Positions 1-8,816 of a DNA stretch of 64,000 nucleotides are shown here, piece by piece. The position numbers and the translations under genes are program-made. The first letter of the stretch is position 1, and each line of letters opens with the position of its first letter. Source of the DNA: Stieleria bergensis. Its GTDB lineage: Bacteria > Planctomycetota > Planctomycetia > Pirellulales > Pirellulaceae. The DNA lies in NCBI GenBank assembly GCA_007745635.1, contig CP036272.1:6479679-6543678 (forward strand). Direction: 5' to 3'. The notes beneath the pieces are model-generated. The model saw nothing but the letters and a program-made list of their open reading frames with translations. It was not told the DNA's origin and made no database searches.

Positions 1-628
1 GGTCTTTGGCCTTGGCACCTAAGGGCGGATTCATGATTTCGAGGTCGAATACGGTGTCGTCAGCGGACGACTTCGTTGAGCATGTGAATTGACAGAGCAA
101 TCATGGCCGGACGAACTTGTGTTGCCGCCAACAGCTTTAAGAGCAACGGAACGAGAGCAGTCAAAACACGTCATGGTTCGCCCCGATTCTATCCGCACCT
201 ACAAGTGCTTAAGAGAAACTCTTCGGAACGATTGTTCTCGGAGTGTGACGCTTTGGCCCGCTTCCATGCGAGCCATCGCTTGGTAATCAGGTGCAAGATT
301 GGCGACGGTCAGACTCTGTTTGCTATGCCCAGAATCAAACTCGGATCATCTGATTCCTTTCCTTAGACAGCGGTCTTCCCAAGTCATCATCGAATAAAAC
401 GCACGGGATATCGCGTCTTCAAAATCCATGCGCGATTCGCTTCTAATAAAATGCCTGACCATCATGCGTAACGATCGACAATCCTCCAAAGTTCTCAGTA
501 ACGCATCAAACCCAAAGGTCCTTATCGCGAGAAGGCAAGCAACTAACTCCAAACATAACCTCATCCTCGACACTGGCCCCGAATTTCATACTAAGGAGCA
601 CTCACAACACCGCAAGCATCTCTTCTTT
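1..628. other. Left-edge region without a convincing gene
   Basis: Short open frames exist on both strands but none has a recognisable domain, a ribosome binding site or a signal peptide. The one coding-like trace is on the minus strand from the window edge to about base 100. It reads DTVFDLEIMNPPLGAKAKD towards the edge and is closed upstream by a TGA at 101-103, with a TTG at 98-100 as the only nearby start. It could be the 5' end of a leftward gene cut by the window, or chance. NPPL resembles motif IV of DNA methyltransferases, but one short peptide cannot support that call. Confidence 0.3.
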
Positions 629-838
629 ATGTTTGATCTGATGATCAAGGCAACTTGCGTCGTGCTGTGCCTAGTGATTCTCTTCAGCACACTAAGTTTC
701 CTGATAACTCGATGCGTCCAACAGCCAATGGCTCGCGGCGAATCACGAGTAAACAGCAACGAAGAGAGCTACGATGACAATGCAGGGTTAGTGACACCGT
801 CGAATGGGAGACGAGTACAAAAGCTGATCAAAAAATGA
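629..838 (+). CDS. Possible small membrane protein
   Basis: This 69-residue frame starts MFDLMIKATCVV and has one hydrophobic segment at about residues 5-27, followed by a polar tail with a basic end (RVQKLIKK). The open frame continues upstream to an ATG at 428, but those residues look random, so I place the start just ahead of the membrane segment. No Shine-Dalgarno sequence precedes either ATG. No family is recognised. It may be a real single-pass protein or chance. Confidence 0.25.
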   Translation: MFDLMIKATCVVLCLVILFSTLSFLITRCVQQPMARGESRVNSNEESYDDNAGLVTPSNGRRVQKLIKK

Positions 839-963
839 CCGTCCCCTTTCATTAATGCGTCACCTTTTAACAAGCCGAAATCCAGAACGCGATTGGGTGG
901 AATCAAAGCTACATGCAGCGATGCGGACATACAGAAGTTTCGCCAGAACGTTTCATGCAATGC

Positions 964-2256
964 TCACTCAAGATCCAACGTCACTTCGCCGGAGAACAGT
1001 GAAGTCGGATCACGTCGCTCTGAAAGCGTTTTGGCGAGCGTGGCGATGGTGCGTGGAATTCGGCCGCGAAACAGCTCGCGATCTTCAGACTTCACAACGA
1101 CTGGCTGATCAAGGTTGACCATGCTGTCGTTAAAACGCACGGTGATCTGCTTGGCGTCAGTGGTCGTTAAAGTCACCTGCTGGCCTTCAAGATTGGCTCG
1201 AACCTCCGCACGTGCACTGATTTGCTGAGGGTCGACAGCCAACCAATAGAAACGAGGATGCACCACGTCATCTTGCTTCCAAACGATTCGCTTGGGGAAT
1301 GCCTGACGCGTGTACTTTGCCATCCAGTCGAGAGCCACAGCATCCTGACGGTCCATCCAGTGCCCCTTGCCTTGATGCAATGTCACTTGATAAATGTAGC
1401 CATCGGGATCTTGACGATGCAAGTCGCTTAACTTCGCCTCCCATTCCTTTGCCTTTTTGTTGCGGTCGTATCCGCTATCAAGTGCACCCATGTGAATGGT
1501 GAACGGCAAGTTGCGCAGCCCCAATGGCGATGTCTCATTGGGATGCCCCGCCATCATTGAAGCGGCAGCTAACTGATCGGCCATTCGCGGGGCCAGTTGA
1601 TAGACGCCATCACCACCGGCGGAGTATCCCATGATGTAAACGCGATTCGGATCAACGTCCTCTAGCAGGATCATGTCTTCAATCAATCGAGCAAAGAACT
1701 GATCGACATGAGCTTGATGCCACAGGTTCCACGAGTCGGTGGGTGCTCGCGGAACCAGATACACACCTTCGTTGAGCCGATACAACCGCTTTTGGTTTTC
1801 CCACTGCTGATCGTTAACGGGTTTCGGCGCGCCGCCTCCGCCATGCATGGAGATGTAAAGACTGCGGCCACTGGCTGGCTTGCGACCAAAAATCTGATAG
1901 ACAAACGGCATCCGCAGGTCACCGATCTTGACTTCGCTGGACTTCAACTCTGCTGCTCGCTCGCCACGCTCTCTCTTGACGTAGTCATTCCACAAGAGTT
2001 CTTTGGCAACCGCAGCCTGCTTCTTGGTCAGGGGCACCTGAGCAAAGGGCTGCGTCGCCAACTCTGCTCGGTCGCTCTTGGGGCGATCCAAGAAGGCTCG
2101 CAGTTCGATGACAGGCGATCGTGTCGACTGAACGACCAGCCGCTTCTCACTCGCTTGATTCTGAATTGCGACCACAGGCGAAGCAGAGAAGAACAAGGTC
2201 GCAGATGCGACAAAGATCATGAGTCCAGCGGGGTGAATCGTGGTAAGACATCTCAT
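964..2256 (-). CDS. Exported alpha/beta hydrolase (esterase/dienelactone hydrolase type)
   Basis: The 430-residue protein has an N-terminal signal peptide of about 30 residues (hydrophobic MIFVASATLFFSASPVVA), so it should act in the periplasm or outside. The catalytic domain follows. HGGGG is a typical oxyanion-loop glycine run, GYSAGGDG is the nucleophile elbow with the catalytic serine, and GKGHWM towards the C-terminus supplies a likely catalytic histidine. This arrangement is that of esterases of the PHB depolymerase/Esterase_phd type. The substrate cannot be read from the sequence; cleavage of an ester in a plant- or alga-derived polymer would fit the other exported enzymes in the window. 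The last 90 residues form a beta-rich tail (VTLTTTDAKQITVRF) outside the hydrolase core. The gene stands alone, and AGG lies about 10 bases before the ATG. Confidence 0.8.
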   Translation of the reverse strand: MRCLTTIHPAGLMIFVASATLFFSASPVVAIQNQASEKRLVVQSTRSPVIELRAFLDRPKSDRAELATQPFAQVPLTKKQAAVAKELLWNDYVKRERGERAAELKSSEVKIGDLRMPFVYQIFGRKPASGRSLYISMHGGGGAPKPVNDQQWENQKRLYRLNEGVYLVPRAPTDSWNLWHQAHVDQFFARLIEDMILLEDVDPNRVYIMGYSAGGDGVYQLAPRMADQLAAASMMAGHPNETSPLGLRNLPFTIHMGALDSGYDRNKKAKEWEAKLSDLHRQDPDGYIYQVTLHQGKGHWMDRQDAVALDWMAKYTRQAFPKRIVWKQDDVVHPRFYWLAVDPQQISARAEVRANLEGQQVTLTTTDAKQITVRFNDSMVNLDQPVVVKSEDRELFRGRIPRTIATLAKTLSERRDPTSLFSGEVTLDLE

Positions 2257-2363
2257 GAATCGAGAACCTACTGTGCGGCTGTTTGGGAACGTGTGAGACT
2301 TCCCCAGTGTAACCGTTCACAGCACCCTGGTCAGGGCAAGCAAGCATCGCCGCCCCGGAATGC

Positions 2364-2627
2364 TTAGGCAATCAAGTTCGCAGGCTTGCTGCGGAGCCAA
2401 GGTAGCGCCGCCCCAGCAATTGCACCGCAACCGAGAGCAGCGTAAGCGGCTTTCCACATCATGCCAGGCAACTCAAAACTAGCCAAAAAGCCATACCCAC
2501 AGAACGCAGCCGCAGCCAAAAGCAGGACCGTTCGCACCGAGCGGGCGACTGAGGGCGATGGGATAAGGAATGTCCCGGCGACTAAAGCAACGACGACGAT
2601 TGAAAGAATAATCAGTGGTAAAGGCAT
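2364..2627 (-). CDS. Small membrane protein, unknown function
   Basis: The 87-residue protein begins MPLPLIILSIVVVALVAGTF and has about three hydrophobic segments (residues 2-20, 30-48 and 57-75) with a short basic C-terminus (LRSKPANLIA). An in-frame ATG seven codons upstream (2648) would add MIPGNRS. I prefer the internal ATG because it starts directly at the membrane segment and has GGA about nine bases ahead. No family is recognised. The gene ends about 107 bases from the start of the esterase gene, on the same strand, and could be transcribed with it. Confidence 0.55.
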   Translation of the reverse strand: MPLPLIILSIVVVALVAGTFLIPSPSVARSVRTVLLLAAAAFCGYGFLASFELPGMMWKAAYAALGCGAIAGAALPWLRSKPANLIA

Positions 2628-2702
2628 CGATCTGTTTCCAGGAATCATGTTGGGGTTGGTGAAATCAATCTCTCTGTTTGATGAGAGCCCGATTCCCCGC
2701 TA

Positions 2703-2991
2703 GGCTTGCGCTCAAAAGGCAAAAAGATTCGCCAGCGGCCTCAAACGGCCAGCGAGACGATAACCAGCCCCGCTGAGCAAACCCGCTGAGCCATTCGCTT
2801 CGCAGGAGCAACAGAGCCCATTTCGCCCACCGGCAAACGAATCGGCCTGACTTGAGCGTGTTCCCCCCAACAGGTTGCCGGACATTGCGAATTCAGCACT
2901 AGCCAAATCAGGGATCAACTCCTACCGTCTGACAAACGGGACGCTTTGTTGCGCGCTACTACACCTCCTGGCTGTCACTCAATCCGACGCA
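2703..2991. other. Non-coding stretch with short repeats
   Basis: No gene is supported between the small membrane protein and the FabZ-like gene. The stretch contains a 10-bp direct repeat CCCGCTGAGC at 2769-2778 and 2782-2791, and two nearby copies of GCCAGCG around 2733-2754. It also contains an open minus-strand frame of 68 codons rich in Gly, Ser and Ala that does not look like a folded protein. It may be a dispersed intergenic repeat, which one window cannot show. Confidence 0.35.
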
Positions 2992-3483
2992 ATGACAAAA
3001 TTTCACCAGCACTCCTTCGATCGAATCGAAGACTACCTCCATCATCGATCTCCCTACCTGCTTGTTGAACGCATTGTGTCGTTGTCCGACCAGGAGATTA
3101 CGACAGAAAAGACTGTGACCGGTAACGAGTTCTTCTTGCCGGGGCACTTCCCAGGTGCACCGATTTTCCCAGGTGCCATGATGCAGGAGCTCTCGACCCA
3201 GTCCGCGGGCATCTTGATCGCAGCTCGCTACAACCCCATGGAGCAATACAACACGCACGACCCGCGATTCAATCCCTATGCGTTAGGCGTGTTGGTGCGA
3301 GTGTCGCATGCAAAATATCGCAGCTTCGCCAAACCGGGCGACGTGCTGACCGTGCGTGTGCGATTGAACGAGCACACGGACGACCTGTTTGATTTCAGCG
3401 CCAAGATTTCGAACGGTGAGCGCACGATCATGCAGAACAGTTTTCGCTTAGCAAACATCGAATCCCAATTGCTGTACTCCTAA
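2992..3483 (+). CDS. FabZ-like 3-hydroxyacyl-ACP dehydratase (hotdog fold)
   Basis: The 163-residue protein matches the length and pattern of FabZ/FabA-like hotdog dehydratases, which remove water from 3-hydroxyacyl-ACP in fatty acid synthesis. Residues about 17-25 (SPYLLVERI) match the conserved FabZ start. The core GHFPGAPIFPG carries the catalytic histidine, and MMQELSTQSAG follows with the catalytic acid on the central helix. I start at 2992 because MTKFHQHSFDRIEDYL is where FabZ homology usually begins. The frame is open back to 2875, but that extension lacks family features. It lies 46 bases before an FAD oxidoreductase on the same strand. It may be a paralogue serving lipid or polyene synthesis rather than the housekeeping enzyme, since the usual fab or lpx neighbours are absent. 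Confidence 0.8.
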   Translation: MTKFHQHSFDRIEDYLHHRSPYLLVERIVSLSDQEITTEKTVTGNEFFLPGHFPGAPIFPGAMMQELSTQSAGILIAARYNPMEQYNTHDPRFNPYALGVLVRVSHAKYRSFAKPGDVLTVRVRLNEHTDDLFDFSAKISNGERTIMQNSFRLANIESQLLYS

Positions 3484-3529
3484 GTCACGTCAACTGCTGC
3501 GATTGCGCAGCGACATGAGGTCAATCGTC

Positions 3530-4774
3530 ATGACGAATCCAGTGATCGTTATCGGGGCTGGCATGGCTGGACTGAGCTGTGCCAGAACCTTACAGAACGC
3601 AGGCCTTGAGACGCTTGTTTTGGAAGCCTCCGATGAGGTGGGCGGCCGAATTCGAACCGATCAGCTGGACGGCTTCTTGCTTGACCGTGGCTTCCAAGTT
3701 CTCTTGACCTCGTATCCCGAATTAAATTCCATTGACGCCGAAGCGCTTGATCTACAGCCATTTCAACCCGGCGCTTTGATCCGTACCGAGCGTGGCATGC
3801 AAAGATTGGTTGATCCCTGGAGGAAACCGTCAGCTCTTTTCGCGACAGCCCGAGCCGCGGTGGGGAGCCTGGCAGATAAGCTTCGCATCGGCAAGCTGAG
3901 ACTGGATGTCAGTCGAGGTCCCTCTGAAGAGATCCTTTCGTGGCCTGAACAATCGACTCTCAGGGACCTACGCCAGCGTGGATTTAGTGAGATCATGATT
4001 GAGCGATTCATGAAACCGTTTCTCGGCGGCATCTTTCTCGAAAGCGAACTAGAAACATCCAACAGAATGTTTCTATATGTCTTCCGAATGTTCAGCCAAG
4101 GGGATGCAACACTGCCTAGCGGAGGCATGCAGTCACTTCCAGAACAACTAAAGTCACAGCTGCAGAGTCAAAGCATCCAACTCAATGCCCCTGTCGCAGC
4201 AATCGAAAACGATCGAATCGTGACACAGCAAGGCGAGTCACTTCGGTACTCTCGTGTCGTCATCGCCACCGACCAGTCAGCCGCCGCCAAGCTGGTTCCA
4301 GAACTAGCAACCGATCGCACACCACGATCGGTGAACTGCTGTTACTTTTCAGCTCCCCAGTCGCCACTAAAGCATCCCATGCTGGCACTCAATGGCACTG
4401 GTTCCGGTTTGATCAACAACCTCTGCGTCCCCAGCGACATCGCACCTCAATACGCGCCCCCAGGCAAGTCTCTGGTCTCCGTCACGGCACTATCCCAAAT
4501 CAACAGCAACGAAGATCGCCAGCAACTCATGGGCGAACTGAAAGAATGGTTTGGTGATCAAGTGGATGACTGGCAGCACTTACGAACCTATTACATTCCT
4601 GAAGCCTTGCCCAATCAAGCGTCGCCGTACTTCAACCCACCCCAGCAACCGGCCCACGTTCGCGACAATCTGTTCGTCTGCGGGGACTATCGTGAGAACG
4701 CATCGATCAATGGAGCAATGTCCAGCGGCCGCAGAACCGCGGAAGCAATCATTAAACAGCTGCAGTTTCACTAG
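3530..4774 (+). CDS. FAD-dependent amine oxidase / phytoene desaturase-like oxidoreductase
   Basis: The 414-residue protein opens with the FAD-binding Rossmann motif VIGAGMAGLSC (about residues 6-16), then LEASDEVGGRIRT, the GGR motif of amine oxidase/protoporphyrinogen oxidase/phytoene desaturase flavoproteins. The C-terminus has the second FAD contact, VCGDYRENASINGAMSSGR, as in this superfamily. There is no signal peptide, so it should be cytoplasmic. I choose the ATG at 3530, not 3503, because GAGG lies nine bases upstream and the Rossmann motif then starts directly. It follows the FabZ-like gene closely and probably shares its transcript. The substrate is unknown; carotenoid, porphyrin or amine oxidation are all possible. 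A second FAD oxidoreductase of related fold is fused to the photolyase just downstream. Confidence 0.8.
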   Translation: MTNPVIVIGAGMAGLSCARTLQNAGLETLVLEASDEVGGRIRTDQLDGFLLDRGFQVLLTSYPELNSIDAEALDLQPFQPGALIRTERGMQRLVDPWRKPSALFATARAAVGSLADKLRIGKLRLDVSRGPSEEILSWPEQSTLRDLRQRGFSEIMIERFMKPFLGGIFLESELETSNRMFLYVFRMFSQGDATLPSGGMQSLPEQLKSQLQSQSIQLNAPVAAIENDRIVTQQGESLRYSRVVIATDQSAAAKLVPELATDRTPRSVNCCYFSAPQSPLKHPMLALNGTGSGLINNLCVPSDIAPQYAPPGKSLVSVTALSQINSNEDRQQLMGELKEWFGDQVDDWQHLRTYYIPEALPNQASPYFNPPQQPAHVRDNLFVCGDYRENASINGAMSSGRRTAEAIIKQLQFH

Positions 4775-4784
4775 CGAGTAAGTG

Positions 4785-5207
4785 TCACTCGGCGGCACCG
4801 CGCAAGCGGTCCAGTAGCATCGCATAAAGAGCCAAGCGTTCAATACCAGCCTCCATCGCGTGCTGTTTCCTTAACCCCTCTGCAACTTCGCGTTCAGGGA
4901 CCTCCAGTTCTCGCAAGAGTTCTCGAGCGTCCTCCCATGTAGGAAGCCAAAGCATGCATTGCTGAAATCGCTCCTCACCTCCCATGTCTCGCATGAAGTA
5001 TTGATAATTAAGAACAAAGTAGACACCGTCCTGAAAGGGCGACGGACGGTCATACTGTTTCAATTCATCGAAGACATAATGTCCTACCGCCGGCGTCCAA
5101 GGCAGGCCAACCCGACGCAGCTCCCGCGCCGCATCAATTTCATCGCCACTAAATCGCAACTTGCATCTCCATGGGATTGATTCATTGATCTTCAGACCAC
5201 CTGACAA
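4785..5207 (-). CDS. Conserved-looking hypothetical protein
   Basis: A 140-residue soluble protein with no signal peptide or membrane segment that I cannot assign. It has a tryptophan- and acid-rich pattern: SIPWRCKLRFSGDEID near the start, GLPWTPAVGHYVFDEL in the middle, and a helical C-terminal half (WLPTWEDARELLRELEVPE). It ends 11 bases from the convergent FAD oxidoreductase gene. The photolyase fusion begins well upstream on the same strand, so the two could share a transcript. It has even codon use and no internal repeats. Confidence 0.6.
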   Translation of the reverse strand: MSGGLKINESIPWRCKLRFSGDEIDAARELRRVGLPWTPAVGHYVFDELKQYDRPSPFQDGVYFVLNYQYFMRDMGGEERFQQCMLWLPTWEDARELLRELEVPEREVAEGLRKQHAMEAGIERLALYAMLLDRLRGAAE

Positions 5208-5329
5208 CGCATTTGTTTGAGTCGTCCCGAGAGGAATATTAGGGCTCGGGCAATCCTGCTGGCCGAGGACTCCCAGGTGGGATTACCCCAAACGAAGACG
5301 GGATCGCGATCGCCAATTTTCAAGAACGC

Positions 5330-7798
5330 TCAAAACAAGCTCGGTTGAACCGGAAAATCGGGTGTTACCCCGCGCTCAATTGCAAGTTGACGCAGCACTT
5401 GTCCGGCGAGTGAAACCCCACTTAGAAACGCTCCCTCGACTCGAGGTCCGCCACACCAATCTCCACAAGCTCCCACACCGGCGTCAGGATCGTATAGCGA
5501 TGTTTCCCCAACGGGATTCGTGGGAATGCCAAATCGCCAAAGCTTCAAATCCTCTGTGACAGGATCGATCGAAGCAATGCCCAGCGCTTTCCAGAATGCC
5601 TCACGCAATTGCAGGCCAATTGAAACGGGAGAGTCGTTAAGGTGTTGCTCGGTCCAATCTGTCGAACCGTGCAACACCCAGGTTTCCAAACGCTTGCCGC
5701 GCTGGGGTTTGCTTGAGTCTTTGGCGATCCAGGAGAGGATGGAGTCTTGCACGAACGCACCATCAAACGCAACTTCCAGCGGCCTCTGAAAAGCAACCAT
5801 CATCGCCCAGCAGCCTGTCATACTGACACTGGCGGCCTGCTTGGCCAGCAAGGGAGAACCGTGTAGCAATTCACAAGCCTGTGGTGCAGGAACAGCCACC
5901 ACGAGCTGGTCGAAGGTTCCCAAGTTCTCACCCGTCGCTGATTGGAACTGCCATTGATCGCCAGAGCGTTTGGCGGCCTGAACTCGGGTGTTCAAATGCA
6001 CGGACAGGTCTTCGGCCAAGTGCTTTCCCAGAGCGTTCATTTTTGGCGTCGCCACATATCGCCGCGGATCACTCGCCTTTGGTGTCGCGGTGCCCTGATT
6101 CAACGTCACGATGGTTCCGTCCCAACTTTGCACAACCGCTGATTGTTCCCAAGACTTGACATACCGAACGAAGCGTTTATCCCTCGCCGTGAAATACTGT
6201 GCACCATTGTCAAACTGGAGGGATTCGCCCGAACGCCGCGTTGCCATCCGTCCACCATAGCCGCGACTCTTTTCAAAGACCTGCACTTGGCAGCCATGAT
6301 CCATCAGAGTCCGTGCACACATCAAACCGGAGACCCCCGCACCAACGACTCCGATCGATGGAGTGCTCTCCCACAAACTGCGTGTGACTCTTTGGCGATA
6401 ACGGACTGGATCTAGTCGCGTTGCATGTTGCTTGGTAGAGCGTTCGCGCACAACTCCAAACACAGGTTGTGCAGGAGAGAAGGGGCGATCGAACTGTCCG
6501 AGGCACCAGAGGATACCACCGTAAGAAGCGGGATCACGACCATCCAACGCGTAACGATGATTCAAATCAATCATCATCGCTAACGCTTGTTTTGCATCGG
6601 GCGTCCAGTTCAGCAAGGCTTTGCCCCAGGTCATCCGCATGTTGCCGTGCAATTCACCCTGTATGAGCAGTGACCGCTGAGCGGAATCCCACAGCGAGTC
6701 CCCCGTCCTGCCTCGCGCCAACTGTTCCCATGGCAACAACGCATCACGGTCTCCAGCATGGTCAGCTAGTGTTTGACGTGCCCATTCTGGAATCGCTGAG
6801 AGTCGCCGGTGATCTGTGCGGTAATGACAGAAAGCGTAGGCCAATTCTCTCCAGATGAGCAATTCATCAAGGAATTTCTGCGCCCCTTTTGATCCGTTTG
6901 CGGATGCCTCCCGAGCAATCCGGGTCGCAGCCACCATGCCAAAGTGCAAATAGGGGGACAGCCTACTAACACCACCCTCTAGTGGATCGTTGCGAAGGCG
7001 ATGGTAGCGAGAGATCGAATGCTGCTGAAAAAGATTCCAGCGATGATAGCCGGCCGTGGAACCGCCGACAGTATGCGTCACCGGTCCAATAGAATGATCG
7101 ATCTGACACTCAGCGACCAGATCAGCGATCTCTGTCACTTGCAAGTCAACCGGCTGAAACGGTCGTTCGATCTCCGTAATCGAACGACTGTGATCGAGTG
7201 ATAGCTCAAGCGGCTGCTGGGTCATGCGGGTGGCATAGAGTGATTTGGTTGCAGCGCGAAAGGCTGACGCACGATCGTGGGCTCGACCAATTAGTTTGCT
7301 CGGGACAACGCAGGCACTATCGACTGCCAACACGGGACCGCGAGCACTCTGGCAAAGCTTTCTCCGCCAGCTTCGCAGCGGCTCCACTGGCATGTCTTCA
7401 GTAACGACGATCGCCGCCCGCTCAGCCAATCTCCGCAGGAATGGCTCCCGATGCCCAGGGCGTTCAACGTGTAAGGCGTAGGGAATTCCACGCTCTGTGA
7501 ACTGCTGTTGTACATCCTTCGCACCCTGCAGAATAAACCAGTGGTGGCGGTCGGACGCATACGGATAACGTTCCGACAAACCTTGGTAGACCAGCAACGG
7601 CAACCGCAGACGGTTCGCAAGAAAGATCGCCATCGATAGCGTCTGATTCTCCGAACCACGAATCGAGGCATGCATCCAATACAGGACAAGCTCGCCCCGA
7701 ATTTCCCCGCCCGCGGCTTTTAAGATCCGAGTTCGTTCGCGAAGCGATTCGTCAGCCAATTCAATCAGCGATTCCAGTTGCATGAGTTCGTTAAGCAA
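5330..7798 (-). CDS. Class II DNA photolyase fused to a renalase-like FAD oxidoreductase
   Basis: The 822-residue protein has two enzymes in one chain. Residues 1 to about 460 look like a class II cyclobutane pyrimidine dimer photolyase. ELVLYWMHASIR matches the conserved class II start. LLIWRELAYAFC and GELHGNMRMTWGKALLNWT match the FAD/DNA-binding helical domain that repairs UV dimers with light. From about residue 480 a second FAD enzyme starts: VVGAGVSGLMC, then FEKSRGYGGRMATRR, the signature of renalase-like NAD(P)/FAD oxidoreductases, ending ACGDWCGGPRVEGAFLSG. No stop codon or ribosome binding site separates the halves. The renalase part may supply reduced flavin or nicotinamide chemistry linked to repair, but this is inference. 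A separate amine oxidase lies 0.6 kb away. Confidence 0.85.
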   Translation of the reverse strand: MLNELMQLESLIELADESLRERTRILKAAGGEIRGELVLYWMHASIRGSENQTLSMAIFLANRLRLPLLVYQGLSERYPYASDRHHWFILQGAKDVQQQFTERGIPYALHVERPGHREPFLRRLAERAAIVVTEDMPVEPLRSWRRKLCQSARGPVLAVDSACVVPSKLIGRAHDRASAFRAATKSLYATRMTQQPLELSLDHSRSITEIERPFQPVDLQVTEIADLVAECQIDHSIGPVTHTVGGSTAGYHRWNLFQQHSISRYHRLRNDPLEGGVSRLSPYLHFGMVAATRIAREASANGSKGAQKFLDELLIWRELAYAFCHYRTDHRRLSAIPEWARQTLADHAGDRDALLPWEQLARGRTGDSLWDSAQRSLLIQGELHGNMRMTWGKALLNWTPDAKQALAMMIDLNHRYALDGRDPASYGGILWCLGQFDRPFSPAQPVFGVVRERSTKQHATRLDPVRYRQRVTRSLWESTPSIGVVGAGVSGLMCARTLMDHGCQVQVFEKSRGYGGRMATRRSGESLQFDNGAQYFTARDKRFVRYVKSWEQSAVVQSWDGTIVTLNQGTATPKASDPRRYVATPKMNALGKHLAEDLSVHLNTRVQAAKRSGDQWQFQSATGENLGTFDQLVVAVPAPQACELLHGSPLLAKQAASVSMTGCWAMMVAFQRPLEVAFDGAFVQDSILSWIAKDSSKPQRGKRLETWVLHGSTDWTEQHLNDSPVSIGLQLREAFWKALGIASIDPVTEDLKLWRFGIPTNPVGETSLYDPDAGVGACGDWCGGPRVEGAFLSGVSLAGQVLRQLAIERGVTPDFPVQPSLF

Positions 7799-8528
7799 TA
7801 AAAAGTCAGTTCAATCGATTGAGAAACTCTCTCGCAATAGCCCGACCGGAATCGTCGCCAGATCAGCCTGAAGCGTCTAGAAACCGAAATCCGCGTCTCA
7901 GCCACGTTCGACGGTTGCCTCGCGACCGCTTTTTACACGCGTGGGAGTTACGCTGGGCACTTAGCTTCATTTGGTTGCTAACCAGAAGCCTCCCCGCGCG
8001 GCTGTGGAATCGGTTACCGGTGCAATTTACAATACCGGATTCGTCAACTCAGTCCGGACTTCGACTCCAGTCAGCCTGGGGGGTGGAACTGTATTCCGGG
8101 TCAGCAGAGCAACTCATGAGAAAGCCCCCATCGTCACCAAAAACAGGTTCGCCTACATCGAGCAAACGCTGACGATTCATTTAGCAAGCCGTGCTATTTT
8201 CGAGACGCCGTTGTCCCCATTCGCAATTTTTGCAATCGGTCCAACACGTGGGTGCGATTAAGCAGAAAACAGATCCGTACAAAAGTGACGAAAGCTTTGG
8301 AAAGATGGCCCTGATTAAACTTCGGTACGAATTGCATCAAATCAACGTCCACATGATGCAACCACCGCAAAGCCGTGACATCGAAGGAACTGATGCACGG
8401 TCAGGCTTTTTGATGCATGTCAACGAAACGCTGACTTGCTTGATCCTTTCTAAACGCGGTCATTAGCGGGGCAATGATCTGCCCAACCGATCGGATGAGC
8501 CTGGCTGATCTGCAGGCCTGAAGAATGC
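7799..8528. other. Intergenic stretch, no supported gene
   Basis: 730 bases upstream of the photolyase fusion. Several overlapping frames of 60-120 codons are open on the plus strand, but they differ in frame, lack ribosome binding sites and give low-complexity or basic peptides without a fold. The promoter of the photolyase gene should lie in the first 150 bases. I see no hairpin or repeat that stands out. Confidence 0.4.
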
Positions 8529-8816
8529 TCAGAGGATCGGCACGCTCCTCTCATTCGATAGCTTCTCAAAGCCCATGGCAAGCGTGCGGAACTGCTCGCT
8601 CCAGTTATCCCTGCCCATCTGTTCGCAAATCAGAACGGCATTCCATGCGTGATCGGCTGCAAGTTCATAGTTGCCGCGTTCCTTGGCCTTGCTGTAGCAA
8701 GTTTGCTCTCGTTGCAAGTCCATCATTAGCCTCTGGCTATTAACGACTCGCAGCTTGTCACAACCCGTCAGGCCAACCAAGACGACCACGCAAACGATTT
8801 TCCGTAAATGACTCAT
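8529..8816 (-). CDS. Small lipoprotein, unknown function
   Basis: The 95-residue protein starts MSHLRKIVCVVVLVGLTGC, a classic lipoprotein signal peptide with lipobox LTGC; the cysteine at about residue 19 is the expected lipidation site. The mature part of about 77 residues is helical (CYSKAKERGNYELAADHAWNAV) and looks like a single TPR-like helical hairpin. The open frame extends upstream to 8882, but only the internal ATG at 8816 places the signal peptide at the N-terminus. It should be anchored in a membrane facing the periplasm. No neighbours suggest a role. Confidence 0.65.
   Translation of the reverse strand: MSHLRKIVCVVVLVGLTGCDKLRVVNSQRLMMDLQREQTCYSKAKERGNYELAADHAWNAVLICEQMGRDNWSEQFRTLAMGFEKLSNERSVPIL

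Noticed and set aside
1708-2367. Plus-strand open frame of 219 codons
   Set aside because: Antisense to the esterase gene, which has a full catalytic motif set; this frame has none.
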